A stretch of 24,856 nucleotides of DNA, from positions 1-24,856 of IMG/VR virus record IMGVR_UViG_3300017728_000103; one strand, written 5' to 3'. The notes below the pieces were generated by a model. It saw only the letters and a list, made by a program, of their open reading frames with translations. It made no database searches and had not been told where the DNA came from. This document shows, in pieces, positions 20,797 to 24,856 of this stretch (position 1 is its first letter; each line of letters opens with the position of its first letter). A program made the translations under genes and the position numbers. The stretch is from a virus.

Positions 20797-23085
20797 ATGC
20801 AAGTTAAAAAAAGAGACGGCACACTTGAAGACTTAAACATAGACAAACTACACAAAGTCGTTATGTATGCTTGTGAAGACATCACAGGGGTCAGTGCTTC
20901 AGAAGTAGAAATAAATAGTCAAATACAATTCTTTGAATCTATCGCTACAGAAGACATTCAAGAAACACTTATTAAAAGTGCGGCAGATTTAATATCAGAA
21001 GAAACACCAAACTACCAATATGTAGCAGGTAGGCTTATTAACTATCATTTGCGTAAGCAAGTTTATGGAACATTTGAACCTCCTTGTCTTTGTGATATTA
21101 TACAAGACAATATAGATGCTGGGTTCTATGATTCTGAATTTACAGAATTATATACTAAAGATGAGATCAATGAACTTAACTCTCATATTAAGCATGAAAG
21201 AGATGAAGTATTAACTTATGCGGCCATGGAACAATTTCGTGGTAAGTATCTAGTACAGAATAGAGCAACTGGCAAAATATTCGAAACACCACAAGTAGCA
21301 TATATGATGATTGCGGCTACATTGTTCAGCAAGTATCCAGCAGAAACTAGAATGAGTTATGTGAAAGCATACTATGATGCTATCAGTACATTTAAAATTT
21401 CCTTGCCTACGCCAGTTATGGCAGGTGTTAGAACACCGCAAAGGCAGTTTAGCAGTTGTGTACTAATAGAAACAGATGACAGTTTAGATAGTATAAATGC
21501 AACAAGTAGCAGTATTGTTAAGTATGTGAGTCAAAAAGCAGGTATAGGTATTGGTGCTGGTAGTATTAGAGCAGTAGGTTCTAAAATTAGAAACGGAGAT
21601 GCTACTCATACAGGAGTTATTCCTTTCTATAAAATGTTCCAGTCAGCAGTTAAGAGTTGTTCGCAAGGTGGTGTAAGAGGCGGAGCGGCTACTCTATACT
21701 ATCCTATTTGGCATTTAGAAGTTGAGGATTTATTAGTACTTAAGAATAATAAGGGCACAGAGGACAACAGAGTGCGTCACATGGACTATGGTGTACAGTT
21801 TAATAAACTTATGTACGAAAGACTTATTAGTGGTGGAAATATAACATTGTTTAGTCCACACGAAGTTCCTGAATTATATGAAGTATTTTTTAATGATCAA
21901 GATAGGTTTCAAGAACTTTATGAGAAAGCAGAACGTATGACAAGTATTAGTAAGAAAAGTATTCCAGCAATAGAATTGTTTAGTTCTTTTGTTACAGAAA
22001 GAAAGGATACAGGTAGAATATATCTAATGAATGTTGATCATGCAAATACGCACGGTTCTTTTATAGAAGAAGTTGCCCCTATTAGGCAAAGTAATTTATG
22101 TTGTGAAATTAATCTCCCAACAAAACCATTAAATGATGCCAAAGATGAAGAAGGTGAAATTAGTCTATGTACATTAAGTGCTGTCAATTGGGGTGTAATA
22201 AAAGATTTATCTGAAATGGATAAGATATGCAATTTAGCAGTAAGAGGTCTAGATGAATTATTAGACTATCAAGAGTATCCTGTTTTAGCGGCAGAACTTA
22301 GTACAATGAAAAGACGTCCACTAGGTATAGGTATTATAAATTTTGCATACTGGTTAGTAAAAAACGATACAAATTATCAAGACCCTAATTTAGAACTTGT
22401 AGATGAATGGGCAGAAGCATGGAGTTATAGTTTAATAAAAGCAAGTGCAGATCTGGCTGTGGAAAAAGGTGCAATATTAGGTAATGAAGAAACAAAATAT
22501 GGATTAGGTATCACTCCTAATCAAACGTACAAGAAAGATGTAGACGAATTAGTAAAACATAAAGAACGACAAGATTGGAAAGGACTAAGACAACAATTAA
22601 AAGATACAGGTATCAGAAACAGTACACTAATGGCACTAATGCCAGCAGAAACATCAGCACAAATTAGTAATAGTACAAACGGTATTGAGCCACCACGTAG
22701 TTATGTAAGTATTAAACAAAGCAAACACGGAGTATTGAAACAGGTAGTACCAGGATATCCTTATTATAAAAATAAATATGACTTGCTATGGGACCAAAAG
22801 TCTCCACAAGGCTATTTAAAGATAATGGCGGTCCTACAAAAGTACATAGATCAAGGAATTTCGGTAAATACATCTTATAATCCAGAACATTATGAAGATG
22901 AGAAAGTTCCAATGAGTGTGCTGATACAAGATATCTTAATGTTTTATAAATATGGTGGTAAACAATTATACTATAATAACACCTATGATGGACAAGGTGA
23001 AATAGATATACATAAAGAGGATAATCAAGACCAGTTAGAAATAACTGAAATAGATGACGAAGATTGCGAGAGTTGTAAAATATAA
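20797..23085 (+). CDS. nrdA: Class Ia ribonucleoside-diphosphate reductase, alpha subunit
   Basis: This is the large subunit that reduces NDPs to dNDPs for phage DNA synthesis, working with NrdB and a thioredoxin or glutaredoxin. It has 762 aa, close to the 761 of E. coli NrdA. An N-terminal ATP cone (residues 1-92, VKKRDGTLEDLNIDKLHKVV) indicates allosteric activity control. Active-site residues are present: redox pair C221 (FSSCVL) and C458 (SLCTLS), and N433, C435, E437 in QSNLCCEINLPTKPL. The C-terminal shuttle pair is C757/C760 in CESCKI. The start follows AAGGA with good spacing. The stop overlaps the nrdB start (TAATG), so the two are co-translated. The enzyme looks fully functional. 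Confidence 0.97.
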   Translation: MQVKKRDGTLEDLNIDKLHKVVMYACEDITGVSASEVEINSQIQFFESIATEDIQETLIKSAADLISEETPNYQYVAGRLINYHLRKQVYGTFEPPCLCDIIQDNIDAGFYDSEFTELYTKDEINELNSHIKHERDEVLTYAAMEQFRGKYLVQNRATGKIFETPQVAYMMIAATLFSKYPAETRMSYVKAYYDAISTFKISLPTPVMAGVRTPQRQFSSCVLIETDDSLDSINATSSSIVKYVSQKAGIGIGAGSIRAVGSKIRNGDATHTGVIPFYKMFQSAVKSCSQGGVRGGAATLYYPIWHLEVEDLLVLKNNKGTEDNRVRHMDYGVQFNKLMYERLISGGNITLFSPHEVPELYEVFFNDQDRFQELYEKAERMTSISKKSIPAIELFSSFVTERKDTGRIYLMNVDHANTHGSFIEEVAPIRQSNLCCEINLPTKPLNDAKDEEGEISLCTLSAVNWGVIKDLSEMDKICNLAVRGLDELLDYQEYPVLAAELSTMKRRPLGIGIINFAYWLVKNDTNYQDPNLELVDEWAEAWSYSLIKASADLAVEKGAILGNEETKYGLGITPNQTYKKDVDELVKHKERQDWKGLRQQLKDTGIRNSTLMALMPAETSAQISNSTNGIEPPRSYVSIKQSKHGVLKQVVPGYPYYKNKYDLLWDQKSPQGYLKIMAVLQKYIDQGISVNTSYNPEHYEDEKVPMSVLIQDILMFYKYGGKQLYYNNTYDGQGEIDIHKEDNQDQLEITEIDDEDCESCKI

Positions 23086-24182
23086 TGACAGTTTTAAATA
23101 CAAAAAATAGAGCAGATCATACTAAAGTAAAAATGTTCTTAGATCCAACAGGAGGGCCTGTAGTCCAAAGATATGATACTTTAAAGTATAAACAGTTTGA
23201 TAAACTAACAGACAAACAGTTAGGATTCTTTTGGCGACCAGAAGAAGTTGATATACTTAAAGATGCAACTGACTTTAAAAATTTAACAGATCATGAACAG
23301 CATATTTTTACAAGTAATTTAAAAAGACAAATTTTATTAGATAGTGTACAGGGTCGTTCACCTAATATTGCTCTTCTGCCTGTGGTTAGTCTTCCTGAGT
23401 TAGAAACATGGATTGAAACATGGGCATTCAGTGAAACTATACATAGTAGAAGTTATACACATATTATAAGAAACGTATATTCTAACCCTAGCAAAGTGTT
23501 TGATGAAATGCTAGACATACAAGAAATATGTGATTGTGCAGATAGTATTACAGAAAACTACGATAGACTAATAGAGTATAATACATTAAGAGATGTAGAA
23601 AGTAAAAAATACGATCTATATGAGCATAAGAAAAGAATATGGATGTGTTTGATGAGTGTAAACATATTAGAAGGTGTACGTTTTTATGTTTCTTTTGCAT
23701 GTAGTTGGGCATTTGCTGAACTTAAAAGAATGGAAGGTAATGCTAAAATTATAAAACTTATTGCTAGAGATGAGAATGTTCATTTAGCAAGTACACAACA
23801 AATGCTAAAGTTTTTACCTAGAGAAGATAAAGACTTTGCTAAAATACAAAAAGAAACATATGATGAATGTACCCAAATGTTTGTAGAAGCAGTAGAGCAA
23901 GAAAAAGCCTGGGCAGAATATTTGTTCAAAGACGGTAGTATTATAGGACTAAATGCAGAACTACTAAAGCAATATGTAGAATATATTGCGGCCAAACGAA
24001 TGCATGCCGTAGGGCAGGAAAAGATATATAATAGTGGTACCAATCCTTTACCCTGGACACAACAATGGATAACAGGTAGTTCAGTACAGGTTGCACCACA
24101 AGAAACAGAAATTTCATCTTATGTTATAGGCGGTACAAAACAAGACGTAGATGGAGACACATTTAAAGGCTTTAGTTTATGA
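23085..24182 (+). CDS. nrdB: Class Ia ribonucleoside-diphosphate reductase, beta subunit
   Basis: This 365-aa subunit makes the diiron-tyrosyl radical needed by NrdA. All iron ligands are present by comparison with E. coli NrdB: D86 (LLDSVQGRSPN), E117 and H120 (SETIHSRSY), E196 (NILEGVRF), and E230 and H233 (ARDENVHL). The radical tyrosine Y124 is in HSRSYTHII. The C-terminal tail SSYVIGGTKQDVDGDTFKGF ends FSL, corresponding to the peptide that docks on NrdA. It overlaps nrdA by TAATG and the next gene by ATGA, giving a tightly coupled three-gene unit. Confidence 0.97.
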   Translation: MTVLNTKNRADHTKVKMFLDPTGGPVVQRYDTLKYKQFDKLTDKQLGFFWRPEEVDILKDATDFKNLTDHEQHIFTSNLKRQILLDSVQGRSPNIALLPVVSLPELETWIETWAFSETIHSRSYTHIIRNVYSNPSKVFDEMLDIQEICDCADSITENYDRLIEYNTLRDVESKKYDLYEHKKRIWMCLMSVNILEGVRFYVSFACSWAFAELKRMEGNAKIIKLIARDENVHLASTQQMLKFLPREDKDFAKIQKETYDECTQMFVEAVEQEKAWAEYLFKDGSIIGLNAELLKQYVEYIAAKRMHAVGQEKIYNSGTNPLPWTQQWITGSSVQVAPQETEISSYVIGGTKQDVDGDTFKGFSL

Positions 24183-24508
24183 TAATAGAATTAAAACAAT
24201 TTCTTAATAAAGTAGTTACAATTAAAACATTAACAGGATTAGAAATTATAGGTAAATTTATAGGTACCAATGACGATAATAATTTAATTGTACTTACACA
24301 TCCTAGGATGGTAGTATTAGGCAATGCAGGTGATAATGAAAATAATTCAATTGCAGTAGTACCATTTACATTTACTTCTAAAACAGAACAAATAGATTTT
24401 ACAACAGATAAGATTTTATCTATTAGTGAAACTATAGAAGAAAGTGCAGAAGATTATTTAAAAATAGTAGAAGAAAAACCAGAAGAGACGCCAGAAGACG
24501 ATAGTTAA
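24179..24508 (+). CDS. Small Sm-like (LSm/Hfq-fold) protein, 109 aa
   Basis: The pattern matches the Sm fold: a short N-terminal helix (MIIELKQFLNKVV), strand-rich Sm1-like block VTIKTLTGLEIIGKFIGTND followed by DNNLIVLTHPRMVV, then a loop (GNAGDNENN) and an Sm2-like end (VVPFTFTSK...KILSI). An acidic tail (EEKPEETPEDDS) follows. Sm-like proteins form rings that bind U-rich or A-rich RNA. The gene is translationally coupled to nrdB by an ATGA overlap, so it belongs to the nrd operon. The RNA-binding function is inferred from fold pattern only; a generic SH3-like barrel is the main alternative. Confidence 0.62.
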   Translation: MIIELKQFLNKVVTIKTLTGLEIIGKFIGTNDDNNLIVLTHPRMVVLGNAGDNENNSIAVVPFTFTSKTEQIDFTTDKILSISETIEESAEDYLKIVEEKPEETPEDDS

Positions 24509-24511
24509 TTA

Positions 24512-24519
24512 GATAAATA
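24512..24519 (+). promoter_or_regulatory. Late promoter box GATAAATA, 5 nt from ATG
   Basis: GATAAATACTATT matches the extended T4 late consensus apart from its first base and runs straight into the ATG at 24525. It is intergenic and not embedded in the previous stop codon, which makes it the cleanest example of the 5-nt class. Confidence 0.75.
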
Positions 24520-24524
24520 CTATT

Positions 24525-24791
24525 ATGGCACAATTGGCAAAACAATTTAGTATGGTAGGCCCTGGTATGGTTATGGGACCTTGTGCCGCTACCGTATTTT
24601 GCGAAGGAATGCCAGTATCACTAATAGGAGATAGTGTCTCACCGCACGGCGAACCCCCTCATTCAAGTTCTATGATTTTGTTAGGTAGTTTTTCTGTTTT
24701 TGCTGAAGGGAAAAATGTAGCAAGAGTAGGAAGTCCTACCACTTGTGGACACTCTGTATCATTTGGTGCTATCTCAGTATTCACTCCTTAA
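24525..24791 (+). CDS. PAAR-repeat tail spike tip protein (T4 gp5.4-like)
   Basis: This 88-aa PAAR protein would cap the membrane-piercing spike of the contractile tail. The repeat pattern is clear: an early block with P-x-x-V-x-G-P-C-A-A-T-V, SLIGDSVSPHGEPPHSS with its metal-binding histidines, FAEGKNVARVGSPTTCGHS, and the C-terminal SFGAISVF. The final Cys-Gly-His is typical of the zinc site at the cone tip. The length is close to T4 gp5.4 (97 aa). It is expressed from its own late promoter and marks the return to structural genes after the nrd operon. Confidence 0.92.
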   Translation: MAQLAKQFSMVGPGMVMGPCAATVFCEGMPVSLIGDSVSPHGEPPHSSSMILLGSFSVFAEGKNVARVGSPTTCGHSVSFGAISVFTP

Positions 24792-24792
24792 C

Positions 24793-24856
24793 ATGCCTAA
24801 CCTGGTCTCGGTAAAAGGCCCTCACGCCAGAAACGACAATAATCATATTAGAATAC
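24793..24856 (+). CDS. Start of the next gene, 3'-truncated
   Basis: An ATG 1 nt after the PAAR stop opens a frame that runs to the window end (21 codons, MPNLVSVKGPHARNDNNHIR). No ribosome site of its own is evident. Its position after a PAAR protein suggests a baseplate or spike gene, but too little is present to identify it. The local sequence is more GC-rich than the rest of the window. Confidence 0.5.
   Translation, partial: MPNLVSVKGPHARNDNNHIRI

Noticed and set aside
20910-20917. AATAAATA inside nrdA
   Set aside because: No start codon follows at a suitable distance, and it is fully explained as coding sequence.
1-24856. tRNA genes, CRISPR arrays, insertion sequences or attachment sites
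   Set aside because: I saw no cloverleaf with a GTTCGA-type arm, no spaced direct repeats and no transposase or integrase. The window is filled by coding sequence, with no gap above about 120 bases.

Overview
The window is a compact, AT-rich (about two-thirds A+T by eye) stretch of a tailed-phage genome. Every supported gene lies on the + strand, gaps are tiny, and many start and stop codons overlap. The gene content fits a T4-like marine myovirus: class Ia ribonucleotide reductase (nrdA, nrdB), a PAAR spike tip, a fiber of the kind seen in marine myoviruses, a Cas4/RecB-like exonuclease, and promoter boxes of the form NATAAATA, the known late promoter of T4-like phages. No photosynthesis genes are present. 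The low GC would suit a SAR11 or Prochlorococcus host, but the host cannot be fixed from this sequence.

Layout. (a) 1-1475: a 5'-truncated protein and a 233-aa protein, both probable internal head proteins. (b) 1476-3274: four short genes, three of them nearly self-contained cassettes with a GATAAATA box, a 5'-terminal hairpin, an AGGAG site, a MAQ- protein and a terminator; these are probably abundant virion proteins. (c) 3285-12281: a small coiled-coil/membrane protein, a basic 93-aa protein, a 2076-aa multidomain protein (amidoligase-like domain and PD-(D/E)XK nuclease), a Gly/Ala/Ser and poly-Lys protein, and a Cu/Zn superoxide dismutase fused to a ParB-like domain. (d) 12290-14870: two tandem SGNH-hydrolase paralogs with a 52-aa poly-Lys gene between them, then two small unknown genes. 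(e) 14930-20715: a large structural protein, a tagged small protein, a small structural protein, an exonuclease, an 835-aa fiber and an unknown. (f) 20716-24508: a sigma70-type promoter and the nrdA-nrdB-Sm-like operon. (g) 24512-end: the PAAR protein under a late promoter and the first codons of another gene.

Main reading. Several otherwise unrelated proteins share a short N-terminus (M-x-[IL]-x-[ED]-[hydrophobic]2-x-E) ending at a site that matches the cleavage consensus of the T4 prohead protease gp21, [LI]-x-E|[AGS]. T4 internal head proteins carry a similar capsid-targeting sequence. I infer that this region encodes a packaged, protease-processed set of head cargo proteins that would be injected with the DNA. 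It would include an intact Cu/Zn SOD without a signal peptide and a giant polyprotein with amidoligase and nuclease domains.

Two further patterns stand out. One class of genes has exactly 5 nt between the late-promoter box and ATG, implying leaderless late mRNAs; the same arrangement occurs in frame inside the polyprotein gene. In addition, GCAGC/GCTGC is completely absent from the window, while GCGGC/GCCGC occurs at least 30 times, mostly at Ala-Ala codons.
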